Below, piece after piece: positions 1 to 7,871 of a stretch of DNA of 43,974 nucleotides (position 1 is the first letter of the stretch; every line of letters begins with the position of its first letter). The DNA comes from Actinomadura sp. NBRC 104412 (GTDB lineage: Bacteria; Actinomycetota; Actinomycetes; Streptosporangiales; Streptosporangiaceae): assembly GCF_030269515.1 (NCBI RefSeq), contig NZ_BSTM01000044.1, positions 1 to 43,974 of the forward strand, written 5' to 3'. The notes below the pieces were generated by a model, which was not told the DNA's origin, did no database searches, and saw only the letters and a list, made by a program, of their open reading frames with translations. The translations under genes were made by a program, and so were the position numbers.

Positions 1-127
1 GCCAAGCTGGACCACGCGGGAAGGGCGACCACGTGTCGGCCCTTCGAGGTCTGACCTGAACCGCCGCTCAGACGGCCTTGTCGGCGCCCTTCCCGCCCCA
101 ACCACGCCTTATTCAGTGGGCTCCTAG
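1..127. other. No recognisable gene
   Basis: I see no supportable gene in this short left edge. A plus-strand frame is open from the window edge to a stop near 54 and could be the tail of a gene lying outside. It is too short to identify. Confidence 0.3.
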
Positions 128-536
128 AGCCACCGTGGGCTGCGGCTGTGCCAGCTGGCCGTGGACGCGCTGATCGTCGCACGGGCACAGCAGGCAGCCG
201 ACAAGCTCGCCGCCGGGCCCGCCTACCGTGACCACGGACCTGGTGTTCTGCCGGCCGGACGGGACGCCCTGGTGCGCCGAGCAAGTGCTGTACCGCTTCA
301 CGAAGATGACCGACGCGGCCGGGATCGGGAGGCGATGGTGCCCACGGGAGCTCCGCCACACGTTCGTGTCGCTGATGAGTGACAGCGGTGTGCATGTGGA
401 GAAGATCACCGACCTGGTCGGCCACCGCACCACCGTGGTCACCGAGATCGTGTACCGCCACCAACTGCGACCGTTGATCGAGAACGGCGCCGAACGGATG
501 CAGGAACTCGCTGATGTGACGTCCGCGCCCGCATGA
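128..536 (+). pseudogene. Tyrosine recombinase (integrase) C-terminal remnant, frameshifted
   Basis: The C-terminal catalytic part of a phage or integrative-element tyrosine recombinase. The segment with RELRHTFVSLMSDSG, LVGH and a final VYRH holds the Arg, His and His positions of the R-H-R/H-Y active site, but the nucleophilic Tyr is only weakly placed in 'EIVYRHQ'. The upstream part (SHRGLRLCQLAVDALIVA, from about 128) lies in another frame than the part from 228 onward, so a frameshift falls near 222-240. An in-frame stop at 125 removes the N-terminal domains. It cannot encode an active enzyme and marks an old integration event next to the catabolic locus. Confidence 0.75.
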
Positions 537-566
537 CAGGTCTGTGCTCGTTCCGGACTCGGAGGA

Positions 567-959
567 TGAACGGGCCTTTGCGGTCCCCGGCAAGTAGGTG
601 GTCGATTCTGGTGCGCATTGACGCGGACATGCGTAAAGCAGCAGGCTCCACCAGCGGAGTCCAGCACACGTCGAGGGACTCGCTGCTTGGGGTGGGGCGG
701 CCGGAGAGGGTGAGGGCGATCGAGAACTCTTGGCGGACCTCGTCGTCGCCGGTGTAGTGGATCACGTGCCGCGGATCGGAGTAGATCCCGACGAGTCCGG
801 TGATCTCGCACAAGATCCCCGTTTCCTCGTAGGTCTCCCGGACGGCAGCCTGACTCACCCAAGTCGATCGCCCCACCGGGCAGGGCCCGGTTCCCGTTGT
901 CGCTATGGCGAATCAGCAACAGCTCACCCGCGAGAACGCCAGCACCCCGGCGGCCATCT
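567..959 (-). pseudogene. Nudix hydrolase, broken inside the Nudix box
   Basis: The minus strand encodes a Nudix (NTP/NDP-sugar pyrophosphatase-type) protein. The N-terminal part LLLIRHSDNGNRALPGG and AIDLGES is in one frame (about 959-865); the rest, QAAVRETYEETGI and onward, is in another. The Nudix box needs seven residues between the first Glu and REUXEE. Rejoining the halves leaves about five, which fits a deletion of about 5 nt near 858-866. The second frame stays open to 439, antisense to the integrase remnant, but family-like sequence stops near the KGPFI segment. The N-terminus runs into the end of the DUF35 gene without a clear start, so it is probably truncated there too. Confidence 0.7.
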
Positions 960-1004
960 GGCTGAAGGTCCGCTGGGCGCTGGAGTGGCCCGGTACGAAC
1001 GCGG

Positions 1005-1403
1005 TCAGTCCTGGGGGATCGGGGTGAAGCAGGGGAGGGACAGGCCGTCCTCGACGGTCTTCACGGTCACCTTCACCCGGGATCCGATCCGCACGTCCGC
1101 CGGATCCACCTCGACCAGGTGGGTCATCATCCGCACGCCCTCGTCCAGGTCGACCAGGGCCACCACCGTGGGCGGGTTCGTCGCGAAGCGGCCGAAGGCC
1201 CTGCGCAGGACGGTGTAGGAGTAGACGGTGCCGGTGCCGGACGCGGGCCGCCACTCCAGTTCGGTGGAGAAGCAGAGCGGGCACACCGCGCGCGGGTAGA
1301 AGATGGCCCGCGTGCAGCTCAGGCAGTGCTGCAACAGCAGCTCGCCGCGGGCGACCCCGTCCCAATAGGGACGGGTGTCGGCGTCGATCATCGGTTCGAA
1401 CAT
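1005..1403 (-). CDS. DUF35 OB-fold / rubredoxin-like zinc-ribbon acyl-CoA-associated protein
   Basis: A 132-residue protein with the DUF35 architecture: an N-terminal helix (PYWDGVARGELLLQHC), a four-cysteine zinc ribbon (C-L-S-C and C-P-L-C, residues about 32-49), and a C-terminal OB fold. The start is supported by GGGAG about 7 nt upstream. DUF35 proteins are established partners of thiolase-like enzymes: in actinobacterial steroid side-chain degradation the DUF35 domain of ChsH2 binds Ltp2 to form a retro-aldolase. This gene lies 71 bp downstream of such a thiolase-like gene on the same strand, so a two-protein complex is likely. Its specific substrate cannot be read from the sequence. Confidence 0.88.
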   Translation of the reverse strand: MFEPMIDADTRPYWDGVARGELLLQHCLSCTRAIFYPRAVCPLCFSTELEWRPASGTGTVYSYTVLRRAFGRFATNPPTVVALVDLDEGVRMMTHLVEVDPADVRIGSRVKVTVKTVEDGLSLPCFTPIPQD

Positions 1404-1474
1404 CGGTGGCTCCCTGGGGCGGCGGGACGGCAGGCGACCTGGACGTCGGGCGACCGAGACTTGGGTGGCAGACG

Positions 1475-2605
1475 TCAGGCGGCCAGGACGCAGGTCGCGC
1501 TGGATGACAGGACGCCGCCGGTGCCGTGCACGAGGGCGAGCTCGGCGCCGGGGACCTGGCGCTCGCCGCACTCGCCGCGCAACTGCCGGACGGCCTCGAT
1601 CAGCAGGAAGATCCCGTACATGCCGGGATGGGTGTAGGACAGGCCGCCCCCGTTGGTGTTCATGGGGAACTCCCCGCCGGGGGCGATACGGCCGCCGGAC
1701 ACGAAGTCGCCCGACTCGCCCGGCTCGCAGAACCCGAGCGACTCCAGCGTCAGCAGCACGGTGATGGTGAAGGAGTCGTAGATCTCCACCAGGTCGATGT
1801 CGGCGAGCTCCACTTCGGCCCGGCGCAGCGCCTCGGGGCCGGAGCGGGTGGCGCCGGTCACGGTGAGGTCGGGCATGCTCATGATCGAGTTGTGGGTGTG
1901 CGTCTCGCCGTGGCCCAGCACCCGGACCGGTCTGGTCGCCACGTCGGGGAAGCGGTCCTCGGCCGCCACCACGACCGCACCGCCCCCGTCGGTGACCAGG
2001 CAGCAGTCCAGTTTGTGGAGCGGGTCGGCGACCAGCGGCGAGGCGAGCACGTCGGCGACGGTGAGCGGGTCGCGGCGGTAGGCCCTGGGGTTGAGCGCCG
2101 CCCACCGGCGGGCGGCGACGGCGACCTCGGCGAGCTGCTCGGAGGTGGTGCCGTACTCGTGCATGTGCCGCATGGCGGCCATCGCGTAGGAGGTGACCGG
2201 GGTCAGCACGCCGTAGGGCTGGTCGAACTGCCCGGTCAGCGCGGCGGTCCGCGGCCTGCCGGCGAGGCCCCCGGTCTTCTGGGTGCTGCCGTAGGTGATC
2301 AGCGCGACGTCGATGAGCCCGGCCTCGATGGCGGCCGCGGCATGGCCGACATGGGCCTCGAAGGAGGCGCCGCCGATGTTGGTGCTGTCGGTGAAGGACG
2401 GCTGGATGCCCAGGTACTCGGCGAGCATCATCGTCGGGGCCCAGCCCCAGCCGCCCGCGGTGAACAGGCCGTCCACGTCGTTCTTGGTCAGGCCCGCCTC
2501 GTCCAAGGCGGCCTTGGCGGCCAGCGCCTGCTGGGAGAGCACGGTCAGGTGCGGGGTCTTACCGAGGTCCGATTCGGCGACGCCGACGATGCCGGCCTTG
2601 CGCAT
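1475..2605 (-). CDS. Thiolase-like protein, Ltp2-type, probable acyl-CoA retro-aldolase
   Basis: A 376-residue thiolase-fold protein (N-terminus MRKAGIVGVAESDLGK; C-terminal HGTGG in place of the usual glycine-rich loop). Where degradative thiolases have the nucleophilic Cys, this protein reads NIGGASFEAHVGHA, with no Cys. That agrees with the lipid-transfer-protein/Ltp2 branch, whose established activity with DUF35 partners is retro-aldol cleavage of beta-hydroxyacyl-CoA. The adjacent downstream DUF35 gene supports this. GGAGG lies just upstream of the start. Tandem operator-like repeats at 2621-2648 sit directly upstream, so expression is probably controlled together with the MaoC and ADP-forming ligase genes. 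A non-catalytic or acyl-carrier role remains possible. Confidence 0.85.
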   Translation of the reverse strand: MRKAGIVGVAESDLGKTPHLTVLSQQALAAKAALDEAGLTKNDVDGLFTAGGWGWAPTMMLAEYLGIQPSFTDSTNIGGASFEAHVGHAAAAIEAGLIDVALITYGSTQKTGGLAGRPRTAALTGQFDQPYGVLTPVTSYAMAAMRHMHEYGTTSEQLAEVAVAARRWAALNPRAYRRDPLTVADVLASPLVADPLHKLDCCLVTDGGGAVVVAAEDRFPDVATRPVRVLGHGETHTHNSIMSMPDLTVTGATRSGPEALRRAEVELADIDLVEIYDSFTITVLLTLESLGFCEPGESGDFVSGGRIAPGGEFPMNTNGGGLSYTHPGMYGIFLLIEAVRQLRGECGERQVPGAELALVHGTGGVLSSSATCVLAA

Positions 2606-2620
2606 GGCCCCTCCGCGTTT

Positions 2621-2648
2621 TAGAGCAGCATTCTAGAGTCGCATTCTA
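2621..2648. promoter_or_regulatory. Two overlapping operator-like sites, TAGAnnnGCATTCTA
   Basis: The 15-mers at 2621-2635 (TAGAGCAGCATTCTA) and 2634-2648 (TAGAGTCGCATTCTA) overlap by two bases, giving a 13-bp direct period. Their right half CATTCTA matches the sites at 12192 and 12276. The four sites suggest an idealised palindrome TAGAATG-N-CATTCTA. The block lies 16-43 bp upstream of the thiolase-like gene. A TetR-family regulator is the likely binder, inferred only from site shape and the two TetR genes in the window. Confidence 0.55.
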
Positions 2649-2818
2649 AATCGGGTTCCAGCGTGGACCGGTTCTCGCGGGGCTGTCAAGAGGACGGAGT
2701 CGCCGTAACCGGCCCTTGTGTCGGCCGTCACAACTATTTTAGCATCGCGAGTGCAAAAATCGTGCGTTGCTTCGCGGTCGGGGCGCGCTGAGCACGGCTT
2801 ATCGCTGAGGCGTGAACG

Positions 2819-2854
2819 GGAGTCACAGTGCAACTTGGAGTCACAGTGCGACTT
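2819..2854 (+). promoter_or_regulatory. Tandemly duplicated ribosome binding site and start codon
   Basis: An 18-bp unit occurs twice head to tail (2819-2836 and 2837-2854) with one mismatch. Each unit contains GGAG, a 5-nt spacer and a GTG, so the lipoprotein gene has two in-frame starts, at 2828 and 2846, each with its own Shine-Dalgarno sequence. The unit is a multiple of three, so both give the same protein apart from six N-terminal residues. Confidence 0.7.
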
Positions 2855-4411
2855 GTAGGGACCACAAGCAGAGGCGGCGGTCGACGGCGCATGGCGGGCT
2901 GGACCGCCGCCGGGCTCCTCCTGGTCTCGTCCGCTGCCGGATGCGGCGGCACGGCCGGCGGTGGACCCGCCGGAGACGTCCTGCGCGTCGCCACCCAGCA
3001 AAAGCCGGTCCAGCTCGACTCGTGCGGACCCAGCAACGGATCCGAGCTGGCCTACGACAACGTCCTGTACGCGCCGCTCATCAAGGCCGACGACAAGACC
3101 GGCAAGCTCGGCCCCGGCCTCGCCGAGAGCTGGTCGTACTCCGACGACAGGCGCAGCTTCACCCTCAAGCTCAAGCCGAACCTGAAGTTCCAGGACGACA
3201 CCGTGATGGACGCCGCGGCCGTCGCCAAGAGCCTCACGCAGTGCAAGGAGATGGGGAACCAGGTCCCCGAGCAGGTCACCAAGATCAGGGCCGACGGCGA
3301 CCGCACCGTCGTTTTCGAGCTGAGCGAGCCGTACGCGGCCCTGCCCGACCTGCTCTCGGGGCGGATGGGCATGGTCGCCTCGCCGACCGCGCGCGAGAAG
3401 GAGGGCGAACGGTTCGCCAGCCGGCCGGTGGGCGCGGGCCCGTACCGGCTCACCTCCTACAAGCCGGGCGTCTCCGCGGAGCTGACCCGCTGGGACGGCT
3501 ACACCCAGGCGGGCACCCCGGCCGCGAAGGTGAAGCGGATCGAGTGGCGGATCCTCAGCGACAACTCGGCCCTGGCCAGCGAGATCATCGCGGGCAACGT
3601 CGACTACGCGTGGGGCTTCAGCACCTCCCTCATCGCGCAGCTCAAAGGCCAGTCCGGAATCACCGTCGGCAGCAACGACATCGCGACCGGATGGACCTCC
3701 ATCAACCTCAACCGGTCCAAGCCGCCGCTGAACGACGTGCGGGTGCGCCAGGCCATCAGCCACGCCATCGACCGCAAAAGCATGGCCGAGGCCGTCTCGG
3801 ACGGGGTGTGGAAGACGCCCACCTGGGGCCCGTACCCGCCCGGCAGCCCCTACTACGACGGCAGCGTCGAGAACGCCCAGCCCTACGACCCCGAGAAGGC
3901 CAAGGAGCTGTTGAAGCAGGCGGGCTACGGCGGAGGCCTCACGATCAAGGCGGTGGCCCTCAACGTCCCGCCCTACAACGACAACGCCGTCATCCTCAAG
4001 GAGCAGCTCAAGAAGGTGGGCATCGACCTCCAGGTCGAGGCCCAGCCCACGGCGGAGGCCACCAAGAACTTCTACCCCGGCACCGACAACCTGATGCTGA
4101 TCTCTGCGATGGGCGGGACCTCGCCGCTGTACGTCTACCCAAAGTTCTACGGCCAGGACACCAGCGCCAACGTGGGCCGGGTCGAGACCGCCGCGACCCC
4201 TCTGGTGAACAAGCTGCTCACCACCTACGGCGAGGAGGAGCAGAAGAAGGTCATGAAGCAGATCAACGCGGTGGCCGCCGATGACGTCCCCTTCATCGGC
4301 CTGTACTTCATCCCCGAGGCGCTGGCCTGGCGCAGCAACGTGACCGGTGCCAAGGAGAGCACCTCCGTCCAGGGCAACGTGAACCTCGCCTACCTCGGGC
4401 TGGGCCGATGA
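2828..4411 (+). CDS. ABC transporter solute-binding lipoprotein, family 5 (peptide/nickel type)
   Basis: A 527-residue extracellular solute receptor of the oligopeptide-binding (SBP_bac_5) family. The N-terminus has a basic stretch, a hydrophobic segment (GWTAAGLLLVSS) and a lipobox ending AAGC, so it should be lipid-anchored outside the membrane. Family features include early 'YAPLI', the region around VGAGPYRLTSY, and RQAISHAIDR. It resembles the second receptor at 22663 in detail (both have a CGP-x-NGSE segment and 'SPTAREK'). Starts at 2828 and 2846 are equally plausible. It overlaps the next gene by ATGA, but no permease or ATPase gene is adjacent, so it may share the permeases at 24201-26158. 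Confidence 0.9.
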   Translation: MQLGVTVRLVGTTSRGGGRRRMAGWTAAGLLLVSSAAGCGGTAGGGPAGDVLRVATQQKPVQLDSCGPSNGSELAYDNVLYAPLIKADDKTGKLGPGLAESWSYSDDRRSFTLKLKPNLKFQDDTVMDAAAVAKSLTQCKEMGNQVPEQVTKIRADGDRTVVFELSEPYAALPDLLSGRMGMVASPTAREKEGERFASRPVGAGPYRLTSYKPGVSAELTRWDGYTQAGTPAAKVKRIEWRILSDNSALASEIIAGNVDYAWGFSTSLIAQLKGQSGITVGSNDIATGWTSINLNRSKPPLNDVRVRQAISHAIDRKSMAEAVSDGVWKTPTWGPYPPGSPYYDGSVENAQPYDPEKAKELLKQAGYGGGLTIKAVALNVPPYNDNAVILKEQLKKVGIDLQVEAQPTAEATKNFYPGTDNLMLISAMGGTSPLYVYPKFYGQDTSANVGRVETAATPLVNKLLTTYGEEEQKKVMKQINAVAADDVPFIGLYFIPEALAWRSNVTGAKESTSVQGNVNLAYLGLGR

Positions 4412-5292
4412 CGCGGGGGACGGACGGGGACATGGCGACCGACGACGGAACCCTCGCCGGGGAGCCGCGGCGCCCCCGCAACCTCCACGGGGCGGTGTCC
4501 GGCAGCATCCACGACGACGCGACCGCGCGGCGGCTCGGCTTCCGCGGCGGGACGATCGCGGGCAGCTACCACATGGAGCAGGCGGTGCCGCTGGCGCTGG
4601 CCCTCTTCGGCCGCGCGTGGTTCGACAACGGGACCATGGCCGCCTACTTCCGGAACGCCACCGTCGACGGCGAGGGGGTGCAGGCCTTCGCACGGCGCAC
4701 GCCCGGCACCGGCGACGGCGAACGGGCGGAGCTGTGGATGGACACCGCCGACGGCCGGCGGGTCTGGGACGGCTCGGCCACCGTCGGCGACCCCGGCGGT
4801 CCCAGCGCCTTGGCCGACCGGATGACCGACCGCGACGCCGACAAGGTCCGCATCCTGTCGTTCCTCCGGGTCGGCGAGGTGATCGATCTCGGCGAGCTCC
4901 GGCTCGACGGCGAGCGGCAGCGCGAACGGCTGCGCAAGGGCCTGATGACCGAACCCCTCGACTGGTACGGCGACTCCTCGCCGTGGGGACCGGCCGTCGC
5001 GTCGCCGCCCACCGAGGTGTCGTTCACCTTCGAGTCGGTCAAGCAGGCCATCGTGCGGCGGCGCGGCCCCGCGGTCGGCCTGTACGGCGCGATCGAGATC
5101 CGCCACCTGGCCGGGCCGCTGCTGCTCGGCGAGACCTACCACGTCTCCAGCACCGTCCTCGCGCTGGGCTGCACCCCGAAGACCGAGTACATGTGGACCG
5201 AGACGGTGGCGGCCGATCGCGACGGAACCCCGGTGACCTCGGTGCTGATGATGAGCCGGGTCATGAAGGCGTCCTCGGACCTGTACTCATGA
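4408..5292 (+). CDS. Hotdog-fold MaoC-like protein, function uncertain
   Basis: A 294-residue protein whose N-terminal region (IHDDATARRLGFRGGTIAGS) looks like a MaoC/hotdog fold in which the GGT-x-AGS turn precedes the long helix. The length fits a double hotdog. I do not find the hydratase-2 signature (G-D-x-N-P-L-H) present in the other MaoC protein at 11291, so hydratase activity is not supported. An acyl-CoA binding, thioesterase or modified hydratase role is possible. It is translationally coupled on both sides: ATGA overlap with the lipoprotein gene upstream and with the CaiB fusion downstream. It has no counterpart in the paralogous module at 22-31 kb. Confidence 0.7.
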   Translation: MTRGTDGDMATDDGTLAGEPRRPRNLHGAVSGSIHDDATARRLGFRGGTIAGSYHMEQAVPLALALFGRAWFDNGTMAAYFRNATVDGEGVQAFARRTPGTGDGERAELWMDTADGRRVWDGSATVGDPGGPSALADRMTDRDADKVRILSFLRVGEVIDLGELRLDGERQRERLRKGLMTEPLDWYGDSSPWGPAVASPPTEVSFTFESVKQAIVRRRGPAVGLYGAIEIRHLAGPLLLGETYHVSSTVLALGCTPKTEYMWTETVAADRDGTPVTSVLMMSRVMKASSDLYS

Positions 5293-7871
5293 GCGGGCCG
5301 CTGCGACGGGACGCCCCGCGCCCCTCCGCGCTGGGGCATCTGAGGGTCGTCGATCTGAGCTCGGGCGTGGCCGGCCAGTACTGCGGCAAGCTGCTGGCGG
5401 GCTACGGCGCCCAGGTCACCCTGGTGGAGCCGGTCGAGGGCACGCCGACGCGCCGCATGCACCCGTTCACCGACGGCGGCTGCGCGGGTTCGCCCACCTC
5501 CTCCCTCACCTTCCGCCACCTCAACCAGGGCAAGGCGTCGGTGGTCGTGCCCGACAAGGAACCCGCCCGCGGGAACCGGTTGTGCACGCTCACGGCGGGC
5601 GCCGACGTGGTCATCCGGGACGCCGCGACCGTCCTGCCCCCGCTCGGCCCCGCGGTCGTGGAGTGCGTGGTGAGCGACTTCCCGGACGGTGGACCGTACG
5701 CCGACTGGGCCGCCGACGAGATGGTGCACCAGGCACTGTCGGGCTACATGAACGCCACCGGCCGCAGCGACCGGGAACCCCTCTACGGCGTCGGCCGACG
5801 CGCCTACTACGCCTGCGGCACCACCGCGTTCGTGTCGGTGCTGGCGGCGCTGCACGAGCGGCACCGCTCGGGACGCGGGCAGCGGGTCCGCGCGTCGGTC
5901 TTCGAGTCGATGGCCGCCATGGGGCAGAACTTCGTCACCCAGTACAGCTACAACGGCACGACCGAGACCCGGGCGCGGTACACCGGTCTGCTGGCCACGC
6001 TGCGCTGCGCCGACGGTTACATCGTGATGTTCGCGATCCGGGACCCCGCCGCGGTGTGCCGCCTGTTCGACGCCGAGCACCTCGCCGAGGACCCGCGCTT
6101 CGACCGGCCCGGCTCGTTCATCCGCAACTGGGACGAACTGGTGAAGGTCTTCCAGGACCGCGCCCTGCGGATGACGACCGAGGAGGTGGTGACCCGGGCC
6201 CAGGAGCTGCGGATCAGCTGCGAGCGGATCTGGGCGCCGGAGGAGCTGGTGGCCTCCGAACAGTGGCTCGGCCGCGGGGTCGTGCGCACCCTGCGCTCCC
6301 CGTGCACCGGCCGCGAGGAGGCGGCGCTCGGGCCGGTCTTCCGTATCTCCGGCTCCCCCTACCTCGCCGACACACCCAGCCCCCTGCCCGGCGAGGCCGT
6401 CCAGGACGCAGGCGCCCCGGCGAGCGCCGAGCCGCAGACCACCGGGCCGAAGACCACCGGGCCGAAGATCACCGGGCCGCAGACCACCGGGCGACTGAGC
6501 GCTGAGCCACAGACCACCGGGACACGGACCGCCGTCCCACAGCCCGCTGCGGCGCGCACCGCCCCGAAACCGGCGGGGGAGGGGCCGCTCGCCGGAATCC
6601 GGGTCATCGACATGACCACGGCCTGGGCGGGACCGATGGCCACGCGCAGCCTGGCGTGGCTCGGCGCCGAGGTCATCAAGATCGAGCCGCCGCGCCGCCC
6701 CGACGGCTGGCGCGGCTTCCTGACCGGCGGGCCGCCCCACCACTACCCCGACATGGACCCGGGCGACAAGCCGTACAACCGCAACCTCCTCTTCAACACC
6801 CAGGGCCACGACAAGCTCTCGCTGTCCCTTGACCTGAAGAGGCCCGGAGGACTGGACGTCATACGGCGCCTCGCCGCCGTGAGCGACGTCCTGGTCGCCA
6901 ACTTCACCCCCGGCGTGCTGGACCGGCTCGGCATCGGCCACGACGACCTCGCCGCGATCAACGACCGGATCGTCGTGGTGGAGATGCCGGCCTTCGGCGC
7001 GACCGGACCCATGGCGTCCCACCAGGGCATGGGCAAGACGATGGAGGCCGCCTGCGGCATGGCCGCGCTGCTCGGGTACGGCGGCGACGAGGAGCCGGTG
7101 CTGACCGGCCCGGCGATCCTCGACCCGATCGGTGGGCTGAACGCGGCGGCGGCCGTCGTCACCGCCCTGGAACTGCGCGCGCGGCACGGCGCCGGATGCC
7201 ATGTCGAGGTGCCGCAGACCGAGGCCGCGGCGCACTGGATCGGTGAGTATGTCCTCCAGCAGGTCGAGACGGGCCGGGTACCGGCCCCCGACGGTAACCA
7301 CGTTCCCGACGCCGCGCCCCACCAGGCGTTTCCCGCTGCGGGTGACGACCAGTGGGTCGCGGTCGCGGTGCGCGGCGACGCCGAGTGGCGAACCCTGTGC
7401 CGCGTCATCGACCGGCCCGACCTGGCCGCCGACGGGCGCTTCGCCACGCTCGGCGGACGGCTGGCCCACCAGGCCGAGCTGGAGGACGCGGTGGCCGCCT
7501 GGACGCGCACGCGCGGCAAACGCGAGGCCGCCCGCGCCCTCCAGGCCGCCGGTGTCCCGGCGGCCCCCGTGAACGACGGGACCGACGTGGCGACCGACCC
7601 CGGGCTGCGCGCCTGCGGCTTCCTGACCACCGTCACCCATCCCGAGGCCGGGACCCACGTCTACCCGGGCCTGGGCTTCCGGCTCGACCGCACACCCGGC
7701 GCTGTCCGGCGGCCCGCCCCGCTCTTCGGGCAGCACAACCGGGAGGTCCTCGCCGGTCTGCTCGGGCTGACCGACACCGAGATCGCCGACCTGTACGCCC
7801 ACGGGACGGTGACCGACGACCCCGTCCTGGACGACCCGCCGCGCCGGGGCCCACGCAAGGTGCGTCGGTGA
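5289..7871 (+). CDS. Fused double class III (CaiB/BaiF) CoA-transferase
   Basis: An 860-residue protein with two complete CaiB/BaiF domains. Domain A, residues about 1-365, starts near LRVVDLSSGVAGQYCGKLL; domain B, about 432-860, starts LAGIRVIDMTTAWAGPM. A 60-residue linker of repeated TTGPK/ITGPQ units joins them. Class III transferases move CoA between carboxylic acids through an aspartyl-CoA intermediate. At that Asp position domain A has Glu (EMVHQALSG) and domain B has Gly (GKTMEAACG). The two domains match the separate proteins at 26142 and 27248 one for one, so they probably form one heteromeric active unit. ATGA overlap with the upstream gene fixes the start. Substrate unknown; a racemase-like or binding role cannot be excluded. 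Confidence 0.88.
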   Translation: MSGPLRRDAPRPSALGHLRVVDLSSGVAGQYCGKLLAGYGAQVTLVEPVEGTPTRRMHPFTDGGCAGSPTSSLTFRHLNQGKASVVVPDKEPARGNRLCTLTAGADVVIRDAATVLPPLGPAVVECVVSDFPDGGPYADWAADEMVHQALSGYMNATGRSDREPLYGVGRRAYYACGTTAFVSVLAALHERHRSGRGQRVRASVFESMAAMGQNFVTQYSYNGTTETRARYTGLLATLRCADGYIVMFAIRDPAAVCRLFDAEHLAEDPRFDRPGSFIRNWDELVKVFQDRALRMTTEEVVTRAQELRISCERIWAPEELVASEQWLGRGVVRTLRSPCTGREEAALGPVFRISGSPYLADTPSPLPGEAVQDAGAPASAEPQTTGPKTTGPKITGPQTTGRLSAEPQTTGTRTAVPQPAAARTAPKPAGEGPLAGIRVIDMTTAWAGPMATRSLAWLGAEVIKIEPPRRPDGWRGFLTGGPPHHYPDMDPGDKPYNRNLLFNTQGHDKLSLSLDLKRPGGLDVIRRLAAVSDVLVANFTPGVLDRLGIGHDDLAAINDRIVVVEMPAFGATGPMASHQGMGKTMEAACGMAALLGYGGDEEPVLTGPAILDPIGGLNAAAAVVTALELRARHGAGCHVEVPQTEAAAHWIGEYVLQQVETGRVPAPDGNHVPDAAPHQAFPAAGDDQWVAVAVRGDAEWRTLCRVIDRPDLAADGRFATLGGRLAHQAELEDAVAAWTRTRGKREAARALQAAGVPAAPVNDGTDVATDPGLRACGFLTTVTHPEAGTHVYPGLGFRLDRTPGAVRRPAPLFGQHNREVLAGLLGLTDTEIADLYAHGTVTDDPVLDDPPRRGPRKVRR
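6434..6524 (+). repeat. 15-bp tandem repeat forming the linker of the CaiB fusion
   Basis: Four adjacent copies of a 15-bp unit like CAGACCACCGGGCCG (6434-6493) and a displaced fifth at 6510-6524. They encode a Thr/Gly/Pro linker (TTGPK, ITGPQ, TTGRL) between the two CaiB domains. The unit is five codons, so copy-number change would keep the frame. Confidence 0.85.

Noticed and set aside
128..536. Functional integrase
   Set aside because: Frameshift, in-frame stop at 125 and missing N-terminal domains.
1475..2605. Classical degradative thiolase
   Set aside because: No Cys at the nucleophile position (NIGGAS); the DUF35 neighbour points to the aldolase type.
2621..2648. KstR (cholesterol regulon) operator
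   Set aside because: The sites lack the AGAAC/GTTCT arms of the KstR consensus, and no steroid ring-degradation genes are in the window.
2633..4693. A 686-codon minus-strand frame opposite the lipoprotein gene
   Set aside because: Same shadow effect; no protein-like motifs, and the plus strand has a signal peptide, lipobox and full receptor fold.
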